This document shows, piece by piece, positions 30,497-40,761 of a stretch of 64,000 nt of DNA. Both the position numbers and the translations under genes were made by a program. Numbering within the stretch: position 1 is the first letter of the stretch; each line of letters opens with the position of its first letter. The notes under the pieces were generated by a model. It was not told the origin of the DNA. It did no database searches and saw only the letters and a program-made list of their open reading frames with translations. This DNA comes from Cladopsammia gracilis. Lineage: Eukaryota; Cnidaria; Anthozoa; Scleractinia; Dendrophylliidae. Location of the stretch: NCBI GenBank assembly GCA_022457155.1, contig JAJGOT010000287.1, forward strand, positions 341,501-405,500, given 5' to 3'.

Positions 30497-31012
30497 ATGC
30501 CAAACATGAAATCCATCATCGCGTCACATAACAAAACAGTCCTCTCCAATTACACGTCAACCCCGATAACGGAACCCGTGAAAGAATGCAACTGCAGAAA
30601 GAAAGAACAATGCCCCCTCGACGGACAATGCCTCACAAACAACGTTGTGTACCAAGCGACTGTCACAACTGGCACTGCAACTGAAACTTACGTAGGACTG
30701 GCAACTAACTTCAAAGAACGATACAGAAATCACACAGCATCCTTCCGAAACCACAAGAAAAGAAACGAGACTGAACTATCAAAACACATTTGGACCCTCA
30801 AATTGGCAAAGAAACCCTTCAATGTGAAATGGAGGATACTAAGAAAATGTAAACCATATAATAATATTAGCAAAAAATGTAACCTCTGCCTTAGTGAAAA
30901 ATTTTTTATAATCTGTCAAAAAGAATTATGTAGCCTTAACAAACGCAACGAACTAGCAAGTTCATGCCCCCACAGGAACAGATTTATACTCAAGAACTTC
31001 ATGATAACGTAG
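30497..31012 (+). CDS. GIY-YIG protein of PLE, right arm
   Basis: A 171-residue ORF identical to the left-arm protein from MPNMKSIIASHNK onward. It has the Cys cluster (CNCRKKEQCPLDGQC), a GIY-YIG core (TYVGLATNFKERYRNH) and a conserved C-terminal block (KCNLCLSEKFFIICQKELCS). It starts at an internal Met because RT is missing, so a functional nuclease would require another start. Uninterrupted reading on both arms suggests a recent event. A hammerhead follows 153 bp downstream. Confidence 0.85.
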   Translation: MPNMKSIIASHNKTVLSNYTSTPITEPVKECNCRKKEQCPLDGQCLTNNVVYQATVTTGTATETYVGLATNFKERYRNHTASFRNHKKRNETELSKHIWTLKLAKKPFNVKWRILRKCKPYNNISKKCNLCLSEKFFIICQKELCSLNKRNELASSCPHRNRFILKNFMIT

Positions 31013-31164
31013 CTGTCACACAGTAACGCAACCCCTCATTCCGCTTTTGTATGTTATTGCATCTATTTATATACCTCGTAGTTCATTTTTGTTTATATAT
31101 TGCATAGCAACGGTGTTAAATGCTTATAACCGCCAGTTTTGAAATGTACGGGTTATTCGTTAAA

Positions 31165-31218
31165 ATTGCCTGATGAGTGTGGTCATCTTTTGACCATACG
31201 AAACAGAACTGTAGCATT
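31165..31218 (+). ncRNA. Hammerhead ribozyme in right palindrome arm
   Basis: AUUGC / CUGAUGA / stem II GUGUGGUC(AUCUUUU)GACCAUAC / GAAA / stem III CAG-AA-CUG / UA / GCAUU. Stem II is 8 bp with one G-U. Stem I has GC/GC and U-A pairs with one U-U mismatch. The GUA triplet predicts cleavage after 31213. It sits 3' of the GIY-YIG gene, as expected for a PLE terminal repeat. Confidence 0.9.
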
Positions 31219-31444
31219 AAACGAATGAATATCTTCTGAAGTCTGATCTGCATTCAATGAATTTATATATATATATATATATACTTACTTGACTGTTGGC
31301 ATAATAGACACTATGGACACTATAGATTGTTATAGTTATCGCCGACACTATACGATAGTTCATGAAATCACTTTTCGTGGGCAGAAAACATTGCATCTTT
31401 GCAAATTGTAGTGAGCAATTAAGATTTTAAATTATGAATATATC

Positions 31445-31950
31445 GCCTCCTCTGTCTCTCTGTGCCTCTACTCCTCTGTGTCTCTGTTCCTCTGTTCCTC
31501 CGTGTCTCTGTTCTTCTCTTCCTCTGTGTCTCTGTTCCTCTATATCCGTTCCTCTGTGACTCTGTTCCTCTGTCTGTGTCTCCGTTCCTCTGTCTCTGTT
31601 CCTCTATATCCGTTCCTGTGACTCTTCCTCTGTGTCTCTGTCTCCGTTCCTCTGTGTCTCTGTTCCTCTGTGTCTCTGTTCCTCTGTGGCTCTTTCCCTG
31701 TGACTGTGCCTCTGTTCCTCTGTCTCTGTTCCTCTGTGTCTCTATTCCTCTGTTCCTCTTCTGTCTCTTTCCTCTGTTCCTCTGTTCCTCTAACCTTTAG
31801 GTCACTACCTTGTAATGACGTCAGTCAGGTCGTTGCTTCTCCTTCCTCTCTATCAGTTTTATACATAGCAGGTAATTGTAAAGTTAAACCTTTAGGTCAG
31901 TACCTCCTTATGATGTCAGTCAGGTTGTCATACACGAGCCATGAGCCGTA
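31445..31950 (-). repeat. CTCTGTTCCTCTGTGTCT minisatellite plus LTR-like end
   Basis: About 350 bp of CCTCTGTGTCTCTGTT-type units, then on the minus strand CTCATGGCTCGTGTATGACA, ACCTGACTGACATC and AGGTTTAACTTTAC. It is the inverted counterpart of 23905-24060, only with a much longer minisatellite. The low-complexity ORF across it is spurious. Confidence 0.65.
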
Positions 31951-31959
31951 AATCCGCTG

Positions 31960-33170
31960 GAAGAAAAACATCTTTCTCGCTCCGAACTTTGCTGCTTAGT
32001 AACCTGGCTTAGTAAGTACATGTAGTTATCAGTTACCAGTACTCGACCAATTTTGTTGTTTATCAAGTCGTTTTCAAAGATTCTTAAGCTTCTTTGGTAT
32101 TTTGCCTACCTTCTAAAGCCACTTTCCATCACTCCACAATTAGAAAGGTTCGTTATAAATTAGTATGTTTGATTTTATAAGCCTATTTCAAAAATTATGG
32201 ACAAAATGCCCACATATACATGTGTTGCTAAAACCCACTAAAATGCTCACGTGCACGCGATAATAAACTTCACGTTAAAACTTGCTGTGATTTTTTTCAT
32301 ATATCCATAGTACCTGTGAGAAAATTCTAAGAAATACAAGATTAGTTTTCCAAGAAAATTCTTACCCAGAATAAATTAAGAAAACTTAGTTTTTGGCCTC
32401 AAAAATAGGGGTCAACTTATACACAGGATCGACTAATACATGGGTAAATACATGTACGGTACCTTGTGCACTCTACTGAGAAGTTGACTTCTTGTACAGT
32501 TAGATTCGTGTGACTTGAAATAACGTAAAAAATATAGCTGAAACCTCACTCAATTATAATAATGACAATAACAAAGGTAGTATTCGTGATGCCTATTGGC
32601 CATTATTTTACATTCATCGTTTGTTTAGGAAATATTCGCACTGGTGCCTGTTACAATATGTCAATCATAGAACAATAAGTTTCTGTATCATTAGCTTAAG
32701 TTACATTGTATCATGTCACTTTGAGATACAGCTTGGAAGTAAAGCACGTTTACAGCTGAGACTACTGTTATAGTCATTGATCTAGAGCATATTGAAACAG
32801 TGCCGATATAAAACTCACTATGTCAAGCTTGGGCAAGCGAAAGCGTGCAAAAGCACGCTAGTTTTTATAACAGCCAATTTTACTACATACCTTCATCTGC
32901 ACTGGTGCCGATAAACACTCAACATGTCAGGCTTGGGCAGGCTAGTTTTTATAAATGTAATTTGTGGCGTTTGAGTAATGGCAATGCAACTTAGACAAAT
33001 TGATATTTCTACGCACGGGACCAGCAGGGCTAGGTTCGACTGTTACAGTGCATGATGGGTATCATGCTGCCTATAAAGTCATAGTTTGTCACGTGGTGAG
33101 GCATTCTAGGCCTGCACCAGTTCATTAATGTTTCTTCATTTTGTCCCTGTCATTCCTGTTTTCTGAGATG
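31960..33170. other. Spacer with a diverged 120-bp duplication
   Basis: 32810-32875 and 32910-32965 share GTGCCGATA, ATGTCAAGCTTGGGCA and GCTAGTTTTTATAA, an old local duplication. No gene recognised. Confidence 0.45.
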
Positions 33171-33372
33171 ACAACTCTATCCTAAGACGAAATCACTAAA
33201 TTGGTCGAGTCTCCTATCCAGAAGAATAACAAACAGATGGATTCCATGAAGGATGTTTTTCAACAGTCCATCAACGATCTGAAGATGTCCCAAACGGACT
33301 AATCTGAGGCACAGATTCGGGAAATCAAAAAGATCAAACTAGAAGAGCCGAGGCATTTCAAGAAGAATTAAG

Positions 33373-33876
33373 GCGAACAAAGATCAGTTCAGGTTCAACA
33401 CAAAACTTCAGGATGTCCTTGATGACCCCAAATCCTCTGTCCAAGCGAGTGCCTTGCAGAAGGTTAAGGAGTTGCTCGACAAAGGTGAGAACTTATTTAA
33501 GGAAAGACAAAAGCACATTCTTCTTGCGGAAAAGGCAGAGTACGGTTGGTCCAGTCAACGAGTACGACACTTAGCTCTAAGTATATTTAACTTGTGTGTC
33601 ACAAATAGTATTTCACTTGAGATGAAATGGATTCTCAGGAATCTTAATACAGAGGTACATTGTTTAAGTCGAATTGTTGATTTTGATGATTATGCTTTAA
33701 ATGATTATGTATTTAGAATGTTGGATGTTAAATGGGGTCCACATTCGCGTGTAATTACAATGCTAAACTTCCCCGTTTTAACTCCAGGTTTTATCAACCT
33801 GGTACAGAAGCTGTCGACACCTTTACTCAGGACTGGAGTCTCGAGAATAATTGGCTGGTACCTCCTGTTTGCTTGA
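33373..33876 (+). pseudogene. Gag-RNase H fusion by deletion
   Basis: One open frame runs from ANKDQFRFNTKLQDVLDD and LQKVKELLDKGENLFKERQK (gag-like helices, LLAEKAEYGW) straight into ALSIFNLCVTNSISLEMKWI, LNTEVHCLSRIVDFDDYALN and VFRMLDVKWGPHS, which is the RNase H-downstream region of Ngaro-type pol. The RT and first half of RNase H are missing. The intended continuation lies in other frames (QPGTEA..DTFTQDWS) to about 33900. Confidence 0.65.
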
Positions 33877-33907
33877 TCACTAGGGTTATTAATCATCCGA
33901 GATTGTG

Positions 33908-34080
33908 ATGATTGTTTTCACGCTACTCTTCACTGACCTTATTCGAAGCTTATATAGCCTTGTGTAAGTGAAGAACCGTACTTATTTGCCTGGATCTGTG
34001 GTATCTAGTGGTATCTGTGGTATTTTGAAAAAGTCCATTGTTCTCTTTTGTAAACAAACCTTGTCAATGTTAATAATTCT
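33908..34080 (+). repeat. Terminal-type repeat copied into pol
   Basis: This 173-bp segment (ATGATTGTTTTCACGCTACT .. AATGTTAATAATTCT) is a near copy of 34383-34539. It is bounded by a perfect 40-bp direct repeat (33868-33907 and 34081-34120). Confidence 0.85.
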
Positions 34081-34120
34081 TTTGCTTGATCACTAGGGTT
34101 ATTAATCATCCGAGATTGTG

Positions 34121-34345
34121 CAAGGCAGAGGGTACACTAGTAGTCCCATTGTGGAAATCTTATTTTTGGATTGTTTTATGTAGTGATGGCAGACACTGGA
34201 GTTCGTGCTTGATTGGCTAGTACTCCCAGATTATAATTGTTTATTTCTAAGGGGGAAGGCCCAGAACTCTTTGTCTGGTGCGAAGAGTCTGTCGTTCAAA
34301 GTAGTAGCTTTGCGTGTAAAGTTCAATGGCAGTGCTAGAAATTAT
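34121..34345 (+). pseudogene. Distal pol segment of the same element
   Basis: After the duplicated insert the reading resumes (KAEGTLVVPLWKS, then WLVLPDYNCLFLRGKAQNS and LSFKVVALRVKFNGSARN). This is a conserved block between RNase H and recombinase in coral Ngaro-like elements. Confidence 0.55.
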
Positions 34346-34984
34346 TTACCAGGCTTCTGTACCGAGCAGAGTGGTACATGTGATGATTGTTTTTCACGCT
34401 ACTCTTCACTGACCTTATTTGAAGCCTTATATAGCTTTGTGTAAGTGAAGAACCGTACTTATTTGGCTGGATCTGTGGTATTTTGTATAAGTCCATTGTT
34501 CTCTTTTGTAAACAAACCTTGTCAATGTTAATAAATTCTTTTCTTTGGTTTACTGAGTTTGTTTTTTCTTTGCGATACTAAGCTTTAGATTTATAGTGGG
34601 CGTTGTTCCTATAGTATTTGTTAAAAAGGTTATTTTAACTTCTTGTCACGAACAGTCACGTATGTCATGAACAGTCGGGCGTATTGCGCAAAGCATTTTA
34701 TTATGTAATATTTAGTCATGTGTTTGCGGTTTTGTTTGTACAGAACATTCTTGATTTAAACTTGATTTATCGGTTCTATACCATTATCAAATTACTTGTA
34801 CATAAATTATTTTCAAACACTTGTAATGTTTAGCATTCACTTCGATTAAGAATAAAAGAGTTACAATCGATAAAACGATGGAATCTATTGTGAGTTTATA
34901 AAGTTCTGTACTTTACCCGTTTTTCTGTCAGATGTTTTCCAACAAGGTGTTTGGAAGGGAATATCCATTTTCAAAGATCCTGGA

Positions 34985-35744
34985 TTGAAGAGCATGGCCA
35001 GCAGGCTGCAGACCACTGTGTTGATGTCCAAGGCTTACAGCACCGTGAATGGATATTCATGCGCGTATAATAGGTGGAAAGAATTTGCATTGGGCTGGGG
35101 GGAGTTTTCACATTTCCCTGCAGACCCCCTTCCAGTAACGCTTTATTTGCAATATTTAATTAATACTACTAGATCTCATAGTTCTGTTGGTGCTGCTTTC
35201 TATGGTAGTAAATGGGCACACGAAACTGCTGGACTGGTATCCCTTACTGATAGCTCGCCAGTTGTGGCTGCTAGGGAAGCAGCAAAAAGAATTTTAGGCA
35301 CTGCTAATCGGAAGGAGCCTTTGCCGTTGGAAGTGCTTAAAGCTATCGTGGACAGGGCAGATCTATCCAATGGCTTGGAGCTCAGAAACGTTTGCCTTTA
35401 TTTACTTTGTTTCCCTCGATTTTTTTAGGTTTGGTGATGTTAGCAGGATCAAAAGAAACCATATCTCTTTTCACAACGGTTTTATGAGGATCAAAGTTGA
35501 AAAAAGCAAAAATGATCAACTTAGAGAAGGCAACAAAGTATTGATTTCTGAAGCAGAGGGCTCAGCTTGCCCTATTAAGATGCTTAAGGCATATTTAACT
35601 AGGTTCAACATTGATCCATGTTCACACGAATTCATTTTCAGACAGCTGATTAAGACTAAAAAGTCACAAACTTGTCTCTAGTGATAAACCGATTAGTTAC
35701 AGCGCCTTTAGGGAACATTTGCATAAGACACTGCAGGGCATTGT
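34985..35744 (+). pseudogene. Tyrosine recombinase, C-terminus lost
   Basis: 34985-35428 carries the core-binding domain (LMSKAYSTVNGYSCAYNRW, FPADPLPVTLYLQYLINTT). After a frame change in the T-run near 35419-35426 the catalytic domain starts (RFGDVSRIKRNHISFHNG, LREGNKVLISEAEGS, CSHEFIFRQLIKTK) with the first Arg context. The HxxR and Tyr are missing because Gypsy sequence starts at about 35745. Non-functional. Confidence 0.75.
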
Positions 35745-36190
35745 ACCGAACCGCAGTGTTGTCTCAGGTTCAGTGTGGGAAGGAGCGGGTAATAGCATAC
35801 GCAGCACATGCACTATGAAAGGCTGAGAAGAACTATAGCACCACCTGTAAGGAATTGTTGGCCCTTGTGTGGGGAACTGAGCACTTTGAGAGATACCTCT
35901 ATGGGAGACGTTTTCTGGCTAGGACTGACCATAGTGCCCTACAGTGGCTAAAGAACTTTAAAAACCCTAGGAGTCAGGTAGCAAGGTGTCTTGAATGGCT
36001 AAGCGACCTCAATTTTGAAGTGGAGCATCGCCCTGGACAGTTGCATGGTAACGCTGATGGATTGTTCGGCCTTTCATGGGATGGCAGTGCATTGGTGCAA
36101 CATGACGAAAGGGAAGCCACATTGATTCAGTCTGTCAACGTTGAACCCCTGTCCATGCAGTGGATGATGATAATGATGATGATACACTGA
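35745..36190 (+). pseudogene. Ty3/Gypsy RNase H fragment
   Basis: 35855-36190 reads LALVWGTEHFERYLYGRRFL, RTDHSALQWLKNFKNP and FEVEHRPGQLHGNADGL, the C-terminal RNase H block of Gypsy pol. Upstream codons in another frame (VLSQVQCGKERVIAYAA) extend it to about 35745, where it abuts the recombinase fragment. RT is missing. It is followed by an Asp/Met repeat (GATGATAATGATGATGATAC). Confidence 0.85.
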
Positions 36191-36199
36191 CATTCCTGA

Positions 36200-37320
36200 G
36201 GGCAGTAACACCTCGAAGTGGACGAGCTGTGCGAGTGAGATTTTTCTCATAAGATGCACATGCCACTCAAGAAGACCATGAAAATGAATTGAAGCAAAGT
36301 GCGCTATTGCACAAAACGTGATCAGAGGTATTTTATATTACTACATTAACTGACTTAACTACTTTTGTAACTTTTTGGACCAGTATTTCCGAGAATCGTG
36401 AAAACGAATTTTTTGCCTGTGTGATTCGTGAAATGCAAAATTAAGTTTCGTGACTTCGTGACAAGACCCCCCTTGCCCCCCTCTGTATTGTATTGTACTT
36501 TACTCAAGCCCACTATGCAGGCAAAATCTTTAATCTTAGTACTGTCAACATATGGGAGATAGGAAAGGCATACAAAAGCATCAGATCAGCAAGGACACAA
36601 TTTGCTTGTAGAATTTAGGAAAATAAATATTCCAGTTCATTGGCTATCAATGCATGGGGCTAATGTTCACAACTTGCGATCAAACATGGAACAGACATCG
36701 ATCAAAGTACGTGTTGTGTTACATGTTAAGCATGTACATTTGATTGTAATAAACCTGGGATCGGACATATTTTTTTCTTTTAAAGGAAGAGAGAAAAGAA
36801 AACAGAGGGCCTGATCTTAGTTTGACTGCTAAAAACAACCTGCGGTAGCAGAAACGATCGGCGATTCAAACATTACATTGGAATGATAAACTTGAGCAAC
36901 CAACATCTTTTTCATCTGTCAACTAGTGAACCATTCAACCACATTGAAAAAGATGAAGAAAGAGTGGTCATTTCCTTGCTATAATGCTATATCTCGATAC
37001 TTTAAAGAATGCAACTTTATAATTTGTAGATGGTGAAGTGGAGACAAATCTGACAAGTCGCAAAGAAGATTAAAGGCATCAAAAGTTTGAGAGATTTATA
37101 TCTGATTACCGCATGTTGAAATATTCTGCCACATCATTAGAAAGCTTTACTAGAAGTTCCTATGGATTTCCGATATGATCAGAATTCCGATACTAATCGG
37201 AAATTGTTGAGTAACAAGCCAGAAGATATCGGAATCGGAACATGCCGATATTGACATTGGCAGCCAAACTTCCGACATGAATTTGGAGATGCTCCCTTGA
37301 ACCAGTACAACCCCCACTCC
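36200..37320. other. Unassigned sequence between Gypsy RNase H and integrase
   Basis: No recognisable Gypsy or other coding sequence; it may be an unrelated insertion. Confidence 0.4.
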
Positions 37321-37329
37321 AACCAGTAA

Positions 37330-38770
37330 GTTGGTCCGTACAGCCATGGCAACAACTTCAGATTGACATCATGGGTGAGTTCATCGCAGCTCCTGCATCT
37401 CAAGTACATGATTGTTGCCCATGACCTTTACTCAGAGTGGTCTGAGGTATCCACTACAAGCTCAGACACTTCTGCCATGGTTGTTAAGACACATCAAGAG
37501 TTGTTTACCAGGTGGGGACTGCCGGAAACCATTATCAGTGATGATGTACCATAGTTCACATCAGTTGAGTTTGAAGATTTCCTTAAAGTGCCCATAACGT
37601 TTTTTTTTCTTATCTGAATGTAAACATCACACAATTAACCTCTATGAAACAATTTCGCGTTTTGCACAAAACGCAAATTTTTTTATGAATATTTCAAATC
37701 TTCAAAATCCTATTTTTTGTGGTATACCCGTCCCACTGTTAATAAGGCAAATGGGCTCACATATTCCTTAATCTACAAGACAGTTCCTTTGTTTGAAGTT
37801 GTGTTCCTTAATCTACGTCACAGATACTTTGTTAACTGAGAGGGAACGAGAGGAGACTAATGCCAATGGTGGACCAAAATGGCGGCAAATTTCGAAGACT
37901 TTAAAAAATCATAAAAATTTCATGTTTTGCTGAAATCAAAAATTTTTTGAGAGGAAACGAGAGACTAATGCCAATGGTGGACGAAAATGGCGGCAAATTT
38001 CAAAGACTTTAAAAAATCATAAAAAATTCATGTTTAGCTGAAATCAACAACTTTTTTCGCAGACGTTCATAACATGACATGTAGATTTACCAGTAGATAA
38101 GAAAATAAAAATAAACGTTATGGGCATTGAGTATTGGTTGACTTCTCTCTGCAACCCTCAAAGTAATGGTGGGGTGGAGCATTTCAACAAGACGATGAAA
38201 GAGGGAATCAGGGCATCTCTTGCGGAAGGCAAGTCTTTTCTTGAAGCAGTTCGAATGACGGTCTGTAACTATCATGCAACCAAACATGACCTAACTGGAT
38301 TATCTTCTGCTAAGCTGATGATTGGTAGAAACCTAGTATTGCCACTGGATAATCTGAAGCCCCCAAAACAGGCATCAGTGCCAGAACTAAGCAAGTGCAT
38401 TGCTGCTAAGCAGAGAAAGGTGAAGTCCTACGTGGATGGAAGGTGAAAAGCTAAGTTTCCCAGAATTGATGTCGGTGACTGGGTCAGAGTGAAGAGACCT
38501 CTCCGTGGCCACAAATTGAAACCAGCCCTATCTGATCCGCTACAGGTGGTAAAGCGAATTGGTCCTGTGACGTTTTGGTTAGAGGATGGTACCACTTGCA
38601 ATGCTCGTAGGTAGCTTGCCAAACATTCCTGTTCTGAGTTCTAGTGCTGAGCCCGGAAGTTTCTTCAATGACGCATCAGTCGATCCTCAACCAGATCAGA
38701 AACTGAACAATTCTCTTTCTATTATTACTCGACCCCAGCGTGAGATGCCTCCTCGGCGATTTTGAGACTA
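37330..38770 (+). pseudogene. Ty3/Gypsy integrase split by a foldback element
   Basis: First part 37340-37588 includes DIMGEF (first Asp), AHDLYSEWSEV, LFTRWGLPETIISDD (second Asp) and VEFEDFL. Second part starts at 38120 with MGIEYWLTSLCNPQSNGGVE (catalytic Glu), FNKTMKEGIRASLAEGKSF and, after stops, a C-terminal GDWVRVKRPLRGHKLKPALS domain ending near 38765. Several stops and frame changes confirm decay. The 537-bp insert at 37589 separates the two halves. Confidence 0.88.
37589..38125. mobile_element. Foldback element inside the Gypsy integrase
   Basis: TGCCCATAACGTTT at the left and AAACGTTATGGGCA at the right end form inverted termini with an AT-rich TTCTTATCT extension. The interior has a 110-bp tandem duplication (37839-37948, 37949-38056) containing ATGCCAATGGTGGAC and AAAATGGCGGCAAATTTC. 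It interrupts the integrase between FEDFL and GIEYW. Confidence 0.8.
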
Positions 38771-38825
38771 TGAACTCTAATTTATAGGCTTACATTTGAA
38801 CATTGTTAGACGTAGTTTGATCTCA

Positions 38826-38890
38826 GAGAGGGGGAAAATGTGGGTCATGTCTCATGTACGACCTGACTGACGTCATAAAACCTAACACAA
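38826..38890 (+). other. Gypsy polypurine tract and 3' LTR start
   Basis: GAGAGGGGGAAAA at 38826-38838 is followed by TGTGGGTCATGTCTCATGTA, which fits PPT plus LTR start for the Gypsy fragment upstream. The LTR is cut soon after by the LINE at about 38900. Confidence 0.6.
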
Positions 38891-38934
38891 TACAATACAA
38901 CCTAACACTACATAACACAATGATAATAATAATA

Positions 38935-40255
38935 ATTTAATTCTTATATTGCGCGCTTTCCATGAAATGATCAAGCACGCATTACATCATTTCTATCTAT
39001 AATAATTAAATACGGGATATCTTAATAATAATTATTAAAAATATACTATGATAAAATTGAAATAAACAATAATTATATGTTAAGACACTAGTAATTATCG
39101 TGATAAAAAAATTAATGAAAATTAATAAAAAGCTTCCTTAAAAAGGTGCGTTTTCAGGTGGCACTTAAAAATCCCTTGATCTGTAATAGAACGAATCTCA
39201 CGCGGTAATACATTCCAAAGTTCCAGAGCTGTGACCTGGAATGACCTGTCTCCTAATGTAACCCTACTTCTATAATTTGGCGTTGCAAGCAACAAACCAC
39301 CCGAGGAGGATTTTAAATTATAATTTCCTGGTCTTTTAATTGACACAAGTTCTCTTAAATATGTTGGCGCGATTCCATGGATGGCCTTAAAAACAAATAG
39401 TAGAATCTTAAAACTAATGCGTTGCCTAACCTGTAACCAGTGCAGCTCGTACAGCAACGGCGTTATGCGACAGTAGCGTGGCACGCGACAAACTGGTCTT
39501 GCTGCAGTATTTAAAACGTACTGAATCTTATTTAGGTGAGAAGCTGGCAAGCCATATAAAAGACTATTACAATAATCTACACGCAAGGTAACACACACAT
39601 GTACGAGGGCTTTAGTAGTATCTATACTTAAAAACCTACCTATCTGACTTATATTATGCAAATGATAGAATGCCGAGGCACATTGTTTACTTATGTGCAA
39701 TGACATATCTAGATTACGATCAAACCATGACCCAAGATTTCTCGCAACTGATTTCGCCTCTACGATTGTGGCACCTACAGTAATATCATTCAAGTTGACT
39801 TTCTGTAACTGTTGCCTAGTACCTATAAGCATCAGTTCAGTCTTATGATTGTTTAACATCAGTCGGTCTTCAATCATCCATTTCCTCATTTCCTGCCTCG
39901 TCCTCCCCTTGCACAGCAGGACTGAATGCCAAATACAGCTGTGTGTCATCTGCATAGCAGTGTACACTTGGGAGGTGCTTGCTGACGATATCAAACAGCT
40001 TACTGGTGTAGACCGTAAACAGAAGAGGCCCTAGACAACTTCTTGAGGAACTCCTTGTCTGAGTGGAAAAGCAGATGATAGGCCATCATTTACAGTGACA
40101 CGCTGTGTACGATCCGCAAGGTACGACGCAAACCATTTTAATGCCTTGCCATCTACACCAAATCTCGACTTTAAACGATTTAGAAGAGTGTCGTGTCGAA
40201 CAGTGTCGAATTTGATACGAGTGTAGCTATAGCTCTCCTTTTCAAATGCCCTGCC
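38935..40255 (-). mobile_element. 5'-truncated CR1/L2-like LINE
   Basis: A minus-strand LINE with the 3' half of RT and an AT-rich 3' end of ATT/AAT repeats (38920-38945) including TTATATTGCGCGC. It lies inside the Gypsy 3' LTR region. A possible imperfect duplication (CATAACACAATG / CATCACAATAG) flanks it, but the match is too short to be certain. Confidence 0.75.
39122..40250 (-). pseudogene. LINE reverse transcriptase, C-terminal two thirds
   Basis: Upstream frame (from about 40250): [20 protein letters not shown] (motif A region), [20 protein letters not shown] and PLRQGVPQ, followed by a frame change. YADDTQLYLAFSP (motif C) is readable at 39945-39956 in a third frame. The long ORF 39122-39994 supplies LMLNNHKTELMLIGTRQQL, HNISQIGRFLSIDTTKALVH, VDYCNSLLYGLP and the C-terminal TALELWNVLPREIRS. 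The domain order fits CR1/L2-group LINEs. Frame changes inactivate it. Confidence 0.88.
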
Positions 40256-40262
40256 CGACTTC

Positions 40263-40427
40263 CTTGGCGAGTTGGCCAATACATCACAATAGTCATCATA
40301 CACAAGCCATGACCCGAAAATCTTGTGTATGGTTGGGCATTGTAAGTGTATGAATAAAGCTTGATGATGAGATACAACACTCATTCTTTGCGCTTTAGCT
40401 ACTAAAAACAATCTACTGGATCAAGGG
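40263..40427. other. Remaining LTR-like piece with hairpin
   Basis: CATACACAAG and CTTGTGTATG (40294-40330) form a hairpin, followed by ATGAATAAAGCTTGATGATG. It may be the right part of the Gypsy LTR or an independent inverted LTR start; unresolved. Confidence 0.35.
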
Positions 40428-40467
40428 TTGGATACAGACTTAATAGTGCAAAAACTAGTCAGAATTG

Positions 40468-40761
40468 TTACTGCGCCTTTCAATAACATGCGGAATTTTA
40501 AATTCAAATTTCCACCAACAGTTGCGTTTTACGCTGCCGTCAATCATCTTAGCTTACCTCTCAGGAAACAGATCTTCACTTCAATGAGTTCAAAAGGTCA
40601 CGTCCGTGCATTATGATTGGTAGATTTGGATCCCTTTTGTTTGTTTCTTTTTTACATGGTCCGTTGGCTTTCGTATTAATTATGATTGACGGCAGGGAAT
40701 AACGCAACCGTTGGTAGAGATTTGAATTTCAAATTCCGCATGTTATTGAAAGGCGCAGTAA
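40468..40761. mobile_element. Short MITE with TTACTGCGCCTTTCAATAAC ends
   Basis: About 80-bp inverted arms (40468-40550 and 40690-40761) are nearly complementary, including CATGCGGAATTT and TGACGGCAG. Total length 294 bp, no ORF. Confidence 0.88.

Larger units (their letters stand above)
29639..31264. repeat. Inverted duplication (813-bp arms) of a Penelope-like element
   Basis: The sequence reads the same on both strands about a centre at 30451.5. The two arms encode an identical 171-residue protein and identical hammerhead motifs at mirror positions (CTGATGA at 31170 and 29733, exactly symmetric). The centre holds two tandem copies of a 27-bp unit containing AGCGTGTCTTCAACAGACAC. Outside the arms the flanks differ, with (TA)n at 29549-29567 and 31264-31283. 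Confidence 0.92.
33175..35744 (+). mobile_element. Third YR retroelement (Ngaro/DIRS-like), deleted
   Basis: Gag-like sequence is joined directly to RNase H at about 33560 (RT deleted). RNase H continues to about 34340, then comes an LTR-like segment, and a separate tyrosine recombinase region at 34930-35740 is cut by the Gypsy fragment. The element family is different from the two DIRS-like elements above. A duplicated terminal segment lies inside the RNase H. Confidence 0.7.

Noticed and set aside
31462..31800. 112-residue hydrophobic ORF resembling a membrane protein
   Set aside because: It is the translation of a CTCTGTTCCTCTGTGTCT minisatellite.
40294..40330. Hairpin considered as a terminator or functional RNA
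   Set aside because: A 10-bp stem next to LTR-like sequence has no independent support.
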